DNA of 64,000 bases from Cryobacterium sp. GrIS_2_6 (GTDB taxonomy: Bacteria > Actinomycetota > Actinomycetes > Actinomycetales > Microbacteriaceae), in contig NZ_JAXCHP010000002.1 of assembly GCF_035984545.1 (NCBI RefSeq), positions 53,590 to 117,589 on the forward strand, in the 5' to 3' direction. The notes under the pieces were generated by a model. That model saw only the letters and a program-made list of their open reading frames with translations, did not search any database and had not been told where the DNA came from. Shown piece by piece: positions 8,576 to 16,671 of the stretch (within the stretch, counting starts at the first letter, position 1; every line of letters starts with the position of its first letter). A program made the translations under genes and the position numbers.

Positions 8576-9814
8576 CTAGCCGATGGTCAAACCCCACTCG
8601 TTCATTTCTGCGTTGATGTCAGTGTAGTAAAGGGTTGACCCGCACGTTCTGACGGTCTGTGGATACCAGTTCGCGCATCGCGCTTGGGTCCCGCCCAGGC
8701 CCGTCACCGTCCCAACCACCTGGTTTGTGCCGCTGCGGATGACCGGACCACCGCTGTCGCCCAGGCCGACATCCTGAGCATTGCTGCCAGTCGCGACCAG
8801 AATGTGGCAACGCGGGCCAACGTCGAACGTGACGCAGCCTTGCTGCGCGACCGTCGTATCGCACACCTGACCTTCGAACGCACCATCGTTGCAGACCACG
8901 GCGCCAGCCGGCGATCCACCGGGATTGGTGCTGATCACCGTGCTCGTCGGATTCAGCGTGTAGCCGAACCAAATCAGTCCTGAGTTCGCTGTCGTGTGCA
9001 CCAGTTCTGCGTCCAACCCGTTGGAAGTGCCATCGATATTGGTCACGGTCCCGATCTGGGCGCCATCACCGCGTGGAATCGTCGCGGAGCGGTTGTAGAC
9101 CGTCGCTCCCACCGGAAAGCAGTGTGCGGCCGTCAGCATGAAGTATCCACTGGCTGCGATGACAGGCACGCCGGTGCTGCAGTCCTCGGCGTTGTCGGTT
9201 ACCCAGTCGCCACCATCGAACGGAGAATAGTCAGCGCCTCGGTCGGCGGCCGCTATTGGCAACTGACCCACGTTCCCGACCTGAACCAAGGAGCCGAATT
9301 CGGTCGCCACGGACGCGTCCTGTGCCGCCGTCCCGTTCAAGATATTCACATCGATCAAACCTGACTGCCCATCAATGGTCCACGACTCTAGCGTGATGCC
9401 GCTGGCGCTCAATTTGTCCGCAGCTGCAGTGATTCCATCCATCGTGGACTTGAGCTTTGTCAGGCTCGCCCGGGCTGTAACAAAGGTCGGGACAACCCCC
9501 GTCAAGGCTGCGACGGTGTTGATCGCGCTCCTCGCAACCGGACCAATCGACGTCAAATGCACGACAAGCGAGTTCCCGTTGTTGGTCAGAGACACGCCTC
9601 CAAAAACGTCAGGCAATGCCGAAGTCGCATAGGAGAGAACAGCATCAGCGGCCTTCCCTGCTCCATTAGTGCCGGCCGAAACAACGCTAGTAACGGTGCC
9701 CGGATTGTCTTGCGGGATGGCCAACGCACCAGATGCTCCGCACATCATTGCCGTCACGATGGCGATAGTGGCCACTGCGCTTGCCCTAGGCACGCGCATC
9801 TTCCTTACGCTCAC
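8576..9814 (-). CDS. Secreted S1-family (streptogrisin/alpha-lytic type) serine protease with propeptide
   Basis: GTG 9814 is chosen because AAGGAG lies 5 bases upstream and a signal peptide follows (RASAVATIAIVTAMMCGASG, cleavage near ALAIPQ). Residues ~30-190 resemble an alpha-lytic-type propeptide; the mature domain carries FMLTAAHC (His), GLDAELV (Asp) and GLGDSGGPV (Ser), the complete catalytic triad. Six or more cysteines in the mature domain suggest several disulfides. The protein would be exported and activated by loss of the propeptide. The frame is open upstream to 10045 but lacks an RBS. Confidence 0.92.
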   Translation of the reverse strand: MSVRKMRVPRASAVATIAIVTAMMCGASGALAIPQDNPGTVTSVVSAGTNGAGKAADAVLSYATSALPDVFGGVSLTNNGNSLVVHLTSIGPVARSAINTVAALTGVVPTFVTARASLTKLKSTMDGITAAADKLSASGITLESWTIDGQSGLIDVNILNGTAAQDASVATEFGSLVQVGNVGQLPIAAADRGADYSPFDGGDWVTDNAEDCSTGVPVIAASGYFMLTAAHCFPVGATVYNRSATIPRGDGAQIGTVTNIDGTSNGLDAELVHTTANSGLIWFGYTLNPTSTVISTNPGGSPAGAVVCNDGAFEGQVCDTTVAQQGCVTFDVGPRCHILVATGSNAQDVGLGDSGGPVIRSGTNQVVGTVTGLGGTQARCANWYPQTVRTCGSTLYYTDINAEMNEWGLTIG

Positions 9815-10533
9815 TGCTTCTCCTTGCTCGCGACTATCCCCGATGGGACGAGACGGGGAACCAGTGAAGTAAGGGATCCGTCCGTGGCAACTTGCTCCTC
9901 GCAGTCTGGCATTGGCGCGAGTAAGACGCTCGTCCCCATTCGAGGGTGCGAACCAACTGAGAGGATCCCGATACCCGGAGGCAACTCGAAGGTACAGCCA
10001 CTGAAGATCCGGAGGCAGCCGGCGGGAACGCATGGCCGCAAACATCGGATCGGGCCACTGCTAAGCCTCGATCCACCGGTGGGCTTGGGTGAGTGGGGTC
10101 GCTCGGGCGTGATCTGAGGTTTCTGGTGGTGGGCATGGCGGTGCGGCCGGCCTTGCTGCCGGTGGTGTTCCTAATCCGGTTGCGCCGTTTGGCTGGGTGG
10201 TCAGATGGTCGCGGTTCGCGGCGGGCCGCAGGCCGCAGGCCGCCGTGTCATCTTGTTAATGGGGCAACCCGGGAATCCAGACCCGCAGTACGTAGCCGCG
10301 ACCTTAAATCCTTGTCAAAGTTGGATGGCGGCTACTATCCCGCGAGTGAAGCCTGAAGACGTCGACCTGCCGCCTACCGCGTCATTTCCCGCGCCCCTCG
10401 GCTCGGTCCTTCATCGTCGCATCAGCTCGAAAATCGCCTAATGCTTCGAGAACACTCATGCGCTGCCGGAAGATTATCAATCTGGTCAGGATATTCTTCT
10501 CAGAAGATTTCATTCTTGGGGAGATTTGCAGCG
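9815..10533. other. Intergenic region with a duplicated esterase-gene fragment
   Basis: Apart from the 59-base fragment listed separately, no gene is supported. The sequence around 10210-10245 contains direct GCAGGCC repeats next to the fragment. The protease promoter must lie in the first part (9815-9990), but no clear -35/-10 pair was seen. Confidence 0.3.
10247..10305 (+). pseudogene. 59-base copy of an internal piece of the esterase gene at 26.1 kb
   Basis: These 59 bases match 26770-26828 with a single mismatch (A for G in GTACGTAGCC) and still read VILLMGQPGNPDPQYVAATL. Homology stops abruptly on both sides. It is either the surviving scrap of a second copy of that gene or a short transposed segment. 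Confidence 0.8.
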
Positions 10534-10647
10534 ATGGGGAGCGATTCAATGGGGCGGATTGTCGACTTAGTTAGAGGATTTGCGGATACGACTCTGACGT
10601 ACGTGCTCAAATTCGGCGTCGTCGGTCTCTGCGTGGCGCGTCGCCTC
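10534..10647 (+). pseudogene. GtrA-like membrane protein, N-terminal piece split by IS21
   Basis: From ATG 10534 (or 10549) the frame reads GRIVDLVRGFADTTLTYVLK then FGVVGLC, the usual start of a GtrA-family protein (cytoplasmic N-terminus, then KFGVVG entering the first helix). It runs into the terminal repeat of the IS21 element at 10648. The matching remainder, beginning ...ICGYVVDLGLFNALRLG, lies on the other side of the element at 13226. GtrA proteins are four-helix membrane proteins implicated in moving lipid-linked sugars. Confidence 0.6.
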
Positions 10648-10733
10648 ATCGGGTAGCGCTGTTCTGACGACCCGGTAGCGTTCTTCTGCGGAAGTGGTAG
10701 CGGCCCGGACTGTCTGCCCGGGCCGCTGTGGTG

Positions 10734-11504
10734 TCACTCCCAGTAGGTATCGTGGCTGCGGGTTTGTTCGTTGCGGTGCCGGCGCATGTCGATCTGGCCC
10801 AGGTTGATGATCCGGGCGTGGTTCGCGAGGCGGTTCACGATGGAGTCCGCCGCGACCCGGTCGGGCAGTTCGGCGACCCAGTGCGCGGGTCCGGTCTGGG
10901 AGGCGATCATCGTCGGCAACCGGTGTTCCCGGTTCGCCAGCACGGCGAATAAGTCGCTGGCGGCATCGCTGTCGATGCCGACGGTGAGGAAGTCATCGAT
11001 GATGAGTAGGTCGATGTTGGATAGCTCGTTCAGCAGCTTCTGGTGCGCGATCCCGTTGCCGCGGGCGATGACGAGCCGCCGGGCGAGGTCGTCCATCCGG
11101 AAGTAGGCGACGGTGTGCTCGCTCTGGCAGGCGCTGATCCCGAGCGCGCAGGCGAGGTAGGTTTTCCCGCCTCCGCTGGGCGAGATGATGAGCAGGTTCG
11201 TCGAATCCGCCCGCCACTGATGGGCGGCATAACGGCGCATCCGAACCGGGGTGATGCCGCGCCCGTCGCGGTAGTCGACTTCCGCGACTGTTGCTCCGGG
11301 AATCGGAAGCTGTGCCTGGCGGATCAGCCGCTCGACCTTGTTCACCCGCCGGGATTCCAACGCGTCGTCGACGGCGGTGAGGAACAGCTGCTCCGGGGTG
11401 AGGGTGTCGTTGGCCTCGTCCTGGATGAGTTCCTCCAGCCGGGTCGCAACATGGGTGACCCGCAGGGCCCGGAACTTGTCGTAGTCGATGCTCGTGAAGG
11501 TCAT
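10734..11504 (-). CDS. istB: IS21 IstB-like ATP-binding helper protein
   Basis: The 256-residue product has Walker A SPSGGGKTYLACAL (residues ~105-118), Walker B LLIIDDFL and the IstB/DnaC-type AAA+ fold. IstB selects target DNA and stimulates IstA. Its start codon overlaps the istA stop as ATGA, the usual IS21 arrangement. Confidence 0.95.
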   Translation of the reverse strand: MTFTSIDYDKFRALRVTHVATRLEELIQDEANDTLTPEQLFLTAVDDALESRRVNKVERLIRQAQLPIPGATVAEVDYRDGRGITPVRMRRYAAHQWRADSTNLLIISPSGGGKTYLACALGISACQSEHTVAYFRMDDLARRLVIARGNGIAHQKLLNELSNIDLLIIDDFLTVGIDSDAASDLFAVLANREHRLPTMIASQTGPAHWVAELPDRVAADSIVNRLANHARIINLGQIDMRRHRNEQTRSHDTYWE

Positions 11505-13093
11505 CGCCCGGTCCCTTCGCCGATCTCGTAGTGGGACGCATCGCGAACATAGACGTCCGGTCCGGAGTCCCGGAAGACGACGGTGCTGCCGCGCTTGCGG
11601 GTCGAGGCTGCCGGGATCAGCGGCTTCGGTTTCTTCGCGTCGCTGTCGATCGTGGCCATGAGGTGTTTCAACGTCGTGTAGGTGGGGTGCGCACGGCGGT
11701 TCAGCAGCTCCTGGCAGGCGGCGTCCAGCCGTTGCCGGTTGTTCTTGCCGAGCCCGTCGAGGATGTTCTGGCAGGCCAGATACCCTTGCGCCTCGATGCT
11801 CTGGGCGTCGAGGATCTGCTCGATCACCGTGACCGTCGCCGGGCCGAAACTACGCGCCCGATCGGTGAACCACCGCCTCGACCACAGCCCGTCGATATTG
11901 CGGTGCTGCGGCGGAACATGCTCCGGCAGGGTCGAGTACTGGCCTTTCCGGCCCGTCAACCGCGGGTGTTTGCAAATGATGTCGTTCCCGTCGAACACCG
12001 TCACCGTCGAAGCGGTCAGCCGCACCCGCAACAGCTTGCCGGCCAACGCGAACGGCACCGAATACCGTTGGGTGTCGGCGGTGACGTGGTAGTTGCGGCC
12101 CGCCTTGAGCTCCTTCCACTGGACGTCCTCGAATGCCGCGTCCGGCAACGCACCCAACAGCTTCCTCTCTTCAGCGTCGAACCTCTCCCACCGGGTCGAG
12201 CCGTCAGCGCGGCGGATATCGTGGTTGATCTCCCGCACCCGCTCGACGATCGCGTCGTTCAACTCGGCCAGAGTCGTGAAAACATCGTCCTCGAGATAGC
12301 CGATGACACGTTTATTGACGACGTTCACCGCGTTCTCGGCTGACGCCTTGTCCCGGGGCTTCTTCACTCTGGCGGGAACGATCGCGCACTGGTAGTGGTC
12401 AGCGAGCTGCTGATATCGGGCATTCACCACCCGCTCCGCATCTCCCGGGTGGGACCGGTTCGTCGCGGTCGTCGGGTTGTCCGGCACGATGATCTGCGGC
12501 ACCCCTCCGAGGAACGCGAAGGCCTGAACGTGGGCATCGAGCCAGGCCGGCGACTTCATATCAATGAACGCGCGGCAGAACATCAGCCCGGAGAACGGCA
12601 GCACCGCGACGAACAGCACCGCCCTCGTGACCTCGCCAGTGACCGCGTCGACCAGCTCGATAGTGTCGCCGGCCCAGTCCACCAGCATCGCCCGGCCCGG
12701 CTCGTGGTTCAGCACCGCGACTAGGTCGTGACTGCGGACGTAGTCGGTGAACAGGGCGCAGAACTGCGAATAGCCATACTTCTTCCCGACGTCCTTCGTG
12801 TCGACATAGCGGCGCCAGGCCAACAACAAGGTGAAGTGCCGGTTCGCTTTCATCGACGCCAGCACCCGAGACAGGTCGGGCTGGTCATATTCCTCGGACA
12901 CCTTCCGGCGCCCGTCCGGGAACCACCCGGCTAGGTCGGCGTCGCTGACCGAATCCGCCGCGGTGATGCCGCGCGCCTGCATTTCCTGGCTCACCCGGGC
13001 CACGGCCCGGTGAGAGCACCCCGCGATCTCCACCACGTCCCGATAGCTGCGCCCCTCCAGCAACAGCACCAGGATCTTTCGATAATCCGCCAT
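11501..13093 (-). CDS. istA: IS21 IstA transposase
   Basis: ATG 13093 (MADYRKILVLLLEGRSYRDV) is preceded by GGAG 9 bases away; a TTG 15 bases upstream is less likely. The 530-residue product has an N-terminal HTH (SYRDVVEIAGCSHRAVARVS), a DDE integrase core starting MLVDWAGDTIELVD with the second Asp in IIVPDNPTTA and the Glu near KASAENAVNVVNK, and a C-terminal beta domain. No frameshift is seen, so the element may be active. Confidence 0.94.
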   Translation of the reverse strand: MADYRKILVLLLEGRSYRDVVEIAGCSHRAVARVSQEMQARGITAADSVSDADLAGWFPDGRRKVSEEYDQPDLSRVLASMKANRHFTLLLAWRRYVDTKDVGKKYGYSQFCALFTDYVRSHDLVAVLNHEPGRAMLVDWAGDTIELVDAVTGEVTRAVLFVAVLPFSGLMFCRAFIDMKSPAWLDAHVQAFAFLGGVPQIIVPDNPTTATNRSHPGDAERVVNARYQQLADHYQCAIVPARVKKPRDKASAENAVNVVNKRVIGYLEDDVFTTLAELNDAIVERVREINHDIRRADGSTRWERFDAEERKLLGALPDAAFEDVQWKELKAGRNYHVTADTQRYSVPFALAGKLLRVRLTASTVTVFDGNDIICKHPRLTGRKGQYSTLPEHVPPQHRNIDGLWSRRWFTDRARSFGPATVTVIEQILDAQSIEAQGYLACQNILDGLGKNNRQRLDAACQELLNRRAHPTYTTLKHLMATIDSDAKKPKPLIPAASTRKRGSTVVFRDSGPDVYVRDASHYEIGEGTGR

Positions 13094-13225
13094 GAACCAG
13101 TACTCCAAACGTGAAACGACAACACCCCATGTGTTGTCGTTTCACAGCAGAGCAGCACACCCGCTTCGAGCGCTACCCTGTCCCCGGAATCCTGCTACCG
13201 CATCGCCGGAACACCGCTACCCGAT

Positions 13226-13670
13226 AGGGCGACTCGCCATCTGCGGATACGTGGTCGATCTTGGCCTCTTCAATGCTCTCCGACTCGGAGCCCTCGGGCA
13301 GAGCCACTATGTGCAAGGTCCTATCGGCGCCACGATCATCTCCGTCGGCATCGCGACTCTCGTGACCTGGTTTGGCAACCGTTACTGGACGTTCCGAGCT
13401 CGACGCAGGTCGAACATCGCGCTCGAACTCTTTGAGTTCGTGGTCGTGTCGGTCCTGGGGCTACTCGTCAGCCTCGCGTGCCTGTGGGTGTCGCACTATG
13501 CACTGGGCTTTGAGAGCCTCCTCGCGGACAACATCGCTAAGAACGTTGTGGGGCTGGGGCTATCTACTGGTCTACGGTTCCTTCTATATCACTACTGGGT
13601 CTACGGAAGCCAGAGGACCGATCAAATCAGCAACCTCGGAGAAAGCATATCCGCGGACGTCGTCGCGTAG
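13226..13670 (+). pseudogene. GtrA-like membrane protein, C-terminal piece
   Basis: From the IS21 end the frame reads GRLAICGYVVDLGLFNALRL, then IGATIISVGIATLVTWFGNR, YWTFRARRR and a further pair of helices ending LRFLLYHYWVYG. This is most of a GtrA-family four-helix protein without its N-terminus, which sits at 10534-10647. A frame start inside the IS at 13092 would give an unrelated hybrid leader. The split gene is unlikely to be functional. Confidence 0.75.
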
Positions 13671-13679
13671 ACCTCGATC

Positions 13680-13832
13680 TACTCCCTCGCCTTTGCATCC
13701 GAAGCAGACATCCGCACATGGGTCAAAGGATGGAACGAGAATCCGAAGCCATTCATCTGGACCAAGCCCGCAGAACAGATCCCCGAATCCCTCAGCCGAC
13801 TTCTACAACGAACTACCGCCGCCGGACACTAG
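13680..13832 (+). pseudogene. IS630-family transposase, C-terminal fragment
   Basis: The frame reads YSLAFASEADIRTWVKGWNE then NPKPFIWTKPAEQIPESLSR and LLQRTTAAGH, ending at TAG 13830-13832. WNxNPKPFxWTKxAxxI is the hallmark of IS630-type C-termini. Nothing of the catalytic core remains. Confidence 0.75.
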
Positions 13833-14517
13833 CTGGCATCGAGCGTGCACGGCCCGCCCCGTATCGACTGAGACGGAGACGGAGATTGCCGACGAGGATG
13901 CAGCCGGGTCTCGACAGCACCCTCGACCTGATCCTGCGCGGATTGGGGAAGGAAGAGGGCGACGCCCCCCCTTTCCTGACTGTCGTCGTGCTCTCGCTCG
14001 CCAGTTGGTTGCAGGGATAGTTGGATGCTGTTGCAACGGGATGTGGGTAAGCCGAAGGTGGCCGGGCGGCGCCCAGTTTGGCATGGCCGCTAACAATCGA
14101 GCCCGGCACCGAGGCCGCCACAGCCAGAAGTGCCGCGTCGATCACATCGCCACCCCACTATCGGTGTGAGCGCCACTGCCAGCGAGGAACTGCCCCGCAG
14201 TAGCCAACCAGCGCCGCCACGAACTCGCTCGGACTCATCGCTCCCCCGCTCTCTGCGCTCATGCCGCCCAGTCTGCCCCCACCGTGACCTCAGCGCACCC
14301 TCCCCGACCCGACCGCCGGGATACTCAAATGAGAATGTGGAGCCCAAAGAACCGTCCAAGACGTCGAAAAACGCCGGAAATACGCTGAAGTTCGCGAACC
14401 TCTGTTAGATTCAACGCGGTCCAACCGACCAACGGATGCGGCCTCTGGCACCGCCCGCATTGCCCGCATCACCCGTGTACCTGTTTTTTACAGGCGAAGG
14501 TCCGAGGAGGACACTCA
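13833..14517. other. Intergenic region upstream of HU
   Basis: No gene is supported. Several open frames exist but lack start signals and coding-like composition; on the minus strand a run reading VIDAALLAVAASVPGSIVSG (about 14080-14140) may be decayed coding sequence. The hup promoter probably lies near 14380-14415, where TTAGAT at about 14407 is a possible -10. Confidence 0.3.
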
Positions 14518-14805
14518 ATGGCTGACAAGTCGCTGAACAAGACCGAGCTCGTTGCCAAGGTTGCCGCAGACTCTGGCCAGAGCCAGGTTGCCGTCGACAG
14601 CGTGCTCAACGCTTTCTTTGCCGCACTCGCCGAAACCGTCGCGAGCGACGGCAAGGTCACCATCCCGGGCTGGCTCGGCGTCGAGCGCACCGCCACCGCG
14701 GCGCGCACCGGCCGCAACCCGCAGAACGGCGAAGAAATCGCCATCGCCGCCGGCCACCGCGTCAAGCTGACCGCCGGCAGCAAGCTGAAGGCCGCCGCCA
14801 AGTAA
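14518..14805 (+). CDS. HU-family histone-like DNA-binding protein
   Basis: ATG 14518 follows GAGGAGG. The 95-residue product (MADKSLNKTELVAKVAADSG) has the HU helix pair, the GWLGVERTATAARTGRNPQN beta arm with the NP tip that intercalates in bent DNA, and the basic C-terminal end. It lacks the long Lys/Ala tail of chromosomal actinobacterial HU (HupB), so it could be a second HU. A terminator hairpin follows at 14838. Confidence 0.95.
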   Translation: MADKSLNKTELVAKVAADSGQSQVAVDSVLNAFFAALAETVASDGKVTIPGWLGVERTATAARTGRNPQNGEEIAIAAGHRVKLTAGSKLKAAAK

Positions 14806-14837
14806 CATCGCCACCCGTTCCACCAGCTTCAGACAGA

Positions 14838-14867
14838 GGAGGGTGTCGGCTTCGGCCGGCGCCCTCC
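14838..14867 (+). terminator. Terminator-like hairpin after HU
   Basis: A 13-base stem, GGAGGGTGTCGGC pairing with GCCGGCGCCCTCC allowing two G-U pairs, closes on a TTCG tetraloop. There is no strong T run after it, as is common in high-GC genomes. It lies 33 bases after the HU stop. Confidence 0.75.
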
Positions 14868-14919
14868 TGTGCGTACCGGCGTCGGCGAACCGCTCGCCAC
14901 CCAGTGGCGGTGTGTGGGG

Positions 14920-15415
14920 TTAGGCAGTTGGTTCACTGTCGAGTGTCATGTGCCGGCGCATGAACCGGTCGAATTGTGGAACCGTGAACTTCGCATACCC
15001 GAAGCGAGACGTATACAACAGCCCTTTGGCAATCAGTCGGGATCGTATCGGGCCGAGCTGCTCAGAGGTCTTCTGGAGGACCGCCGCAACGTCGGCGGCT
15101 TTGTGTTCAGCGCCGCCGAGTTCGGCCATTGCCCGCAAGTACATCAGCTCGTCCGGAGTAGTTCGTTGCACCCTCGCTTGGAAGAAACTACCGTCGAGCT
15201 CTGAATCGACTTGGCTCAACGCGTCTTCTGCGTCGACGAGGGTAATCACTGGCCCGTCAGCGGTGTTCCATGCTGCACGGCCGAACTCCTGAATGAAGCA
15301 CGGGTATCCCTCCGTATACGCGAGGATGAAATCGATTGCTTCCGGCTGGTAGGTGACGCCCTCCCCTTTGGCCGGCTCAACGATGGCCTGCACGGCGGGC
15401 GCAGCCCCGCGCTCT
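14920..15415 (-). pseudogene. AAA ATPase (archaeal-type ATP-binding), C-terminal fragment
   Basis: The minus frame reads AVQAIVEPAKGEGVTYQPEA, IDFILAYTEGYPCFIQEFGR, then a winged-helix-like end FGYAKFTVPQFDRFMRRHM. This corresponds to the C-terminal lid and winged helix of a common actinobacterial AAA ATPase; the P-loop part is missing. Homology ends near 15400, where a resolvase remnant of opposite orientation begins. Confidence 0.7.
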
Positions 15416-15552
15416 CCCCCACTCAGCAAAAACACCTAGTCGAATTGCACGCCGCCGGCCTGCACTCGATCGCGGAACTAGCGGAGCTATTCGCGGTCGG
15501 CCGCGCCACGGGTGACCGTGCTATTGACCGGGCCGCCGCCGCCAACCGGTGA
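15394..15552 (+). pseudogene. Serine resolvase, C-terminal HTH fragment
   Basis: The plus frame GGRSPALSPTQQKHLVELHA, then GLHSIAELAELFAVGRATGD and RAIDRAAAANR, is the linker and helix-turn-helix of a Tn3-type resolvase. The catalytic domain is absent. It overlaps the broken end of the AAA ATPase fragment, marking a recombination junction. Confidence 0.7.
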
Positions 15553-15621
15553 CCTACGCTGCTTGAGCTATTCCTAGTCCGCTGGCTCTTCCCCGTCACG
15601 CGTAGCCCGGGACACAAAAAC

Positions 15622-15649
15622 CCAGGAATACAGCGGACTGTATTCTTGG
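15622..15649 (+). terminator. Hairpin followed by a T-rich tract
   Basis: CCAGGAATACAG and CTGTATTCTTGG pair over 12 bases (one G-U) around a CGGA loop and are followed by CTTCTTTTG. It has the form of a rho-independent terminator on the plus strand, possibly for the lost gene represented by the resolvase fragment. Confidence 0.5.
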
Positions 15650-15674
15650 CTTCTTTTGCGCTTAGCGTATTGAG

Positions 15675-16205
15675 CTAACTGCGCGTGATGGACACCAGAC
15701 TGATCGGCGAGGTGGGGTAGGCCACCCCACCCGCGCTCAGGTTGATACCCGTGGCTCCAGTACGCCACCACGTGGTGTTGCGGTCACCCGCCGTGGTCTT
15801 CGTCACGTTGGTGATGGCGCTGGAAAACGTCAACTGTCCGGTGCCCTAGAAGCCCCTGGCCGAATTAGCGCACGCATCAGTCGTGGCACAACCAGGGCCG
15901 CGCGGCGTGATAGCCATGGTGGAGAAACCCTGCTCCTCGACATATGCCGCAGTGAACTCGTTGGTCTCTACGTCATACAGCGATACAACAGGGCCGCCAG
16001 CTTCGAGGATCTTCTCAACTTCTGTTGCGCTCTGAGTTTTCGCGAGCGTTTCGAGCTGCGCGATCACCGCACTGTTGTCGCTCGGCGATGGAGACCCCTC
16101 CTCCGTGGCGGTAATGCCGCTCTGCGCTGCCGTAGCCGGTGACGCAAAGAGTGCCGCCGCGATAGTGAACGCTGCTGCGGTTACTGCTACTGATTTGAAT
16201 CTCAT
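15675..16205 (-). pseudogene. Small secreted protein gene interrupted by an in-frame TAG
   Basis: ATG 16205 follows a GGGGGGA RBS. The product begins with a signal peptide (AVTAAAFTIAAALFASPATA) and gives 119 residues ending CATTDACANSARGF before TAG at 15846-15848. The same frame continues for 56 codons, GTGQLTFSSAITNVTKTTAG through WWRTGATGINLSAGGVAYP, to a stop at 15675. The part after the stop looks like the conserved C-terminal beta domain of actinobacterial secreted proteins with a YGTG motif, so TAG most likely replaced a Tyr codon. A truncated 119-residue secreted product is the alternative. Confidence 0.65.
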
Positions 16206-16411
16206 CTAGTCCCCCCAAACTATTTGCACGCTTTGTGCAACTCGCCTCAAAATGGGGCGAGTACCTTCATGGAACCACGTTCGGCATTAGTCCGGAGCGT
16301 CCCTGCCTTGCCATCGGAGGTCGATTCTCAGGTGTGGCGCGTCTATGACGGTGACACATACATAGGAATCGTGACTGAGACCGATGCGACGGCAGCCGAG
16401 CCGTGGCCCCA

Positions 16412-16603
16412 CTACACCGAGCACAGCGCTGGTGATGAGATGGACGCCGCCTGCTCTGCGATCTCGGGGGTGCGAATGGAGCCGTGCCAAACGAACGGGG
16501 CGTTGTGGTGCTCGCCCATCGCGAAGACGTCAAGGCCGACTTCCTCAGCCTTGACGGCGACCTTCACCGACGCATCGATGCGCTCGTACTCGTCGATGAG
16601 CCT
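16412..16603 (-). pseudogene. LLM-class (luciferase-like) flavin oxidoreductase, fragment
   Basis: The minus strand reads LIDEYERIDASVKVAVKAEE, VGLDVFAMGEHHNAPFVWHG, then ends at a TAG at 16412. AEEVGLDVFxxGEHH is the signature near the N-terminus of bacterial luciferase-like monooxygenases. Only about 60 codons survive. On the plus strand at 16300-16410 an open run (DSQVWRVYDGDTYIGIVTET) may be another unrelated scrap. Confidence 0.65.
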
Positions 16604-16621
16604 TAGATCGGCCGCCGCAAC

Positions 16622-16650
16622 GGGGCCCGGGACGTCGTGTCCCGGGCCCC
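16622..16650 (-). terminator. Rho-independent-type terminator of the oleate hydratase gene
   Basis: A perfect 12-base stem GGGGCCCGGGAC/GTCCCGGGCCCC with a 5-base loop lies 22 bases past the oleate hydratase stop. Confidence 0.8.
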
Positions 16651-16671
16651 GCGCATGGTTCGTCGGCTCGG

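Larger units (their letters stand above)
10648..13225. mobile_element. IS21-family insertion sequence, copy 1
   Basis: The element encodes IstA and IstB on the minus strand. Its ends are inverted repeats starting ATCGGGTAGCG at 10648 and, reading inward from 13225, ATCGGGTAGCGGTGTTC; the motif CGGTAGC recurs two to three times at each end (10671, 10693; 13180-13200), as expected of IS21 multiple terminal binding sites. The length is about 2.58 kb. No clean target duplication was found. It splits a GtrA-like gene. Confidence 0.88.
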
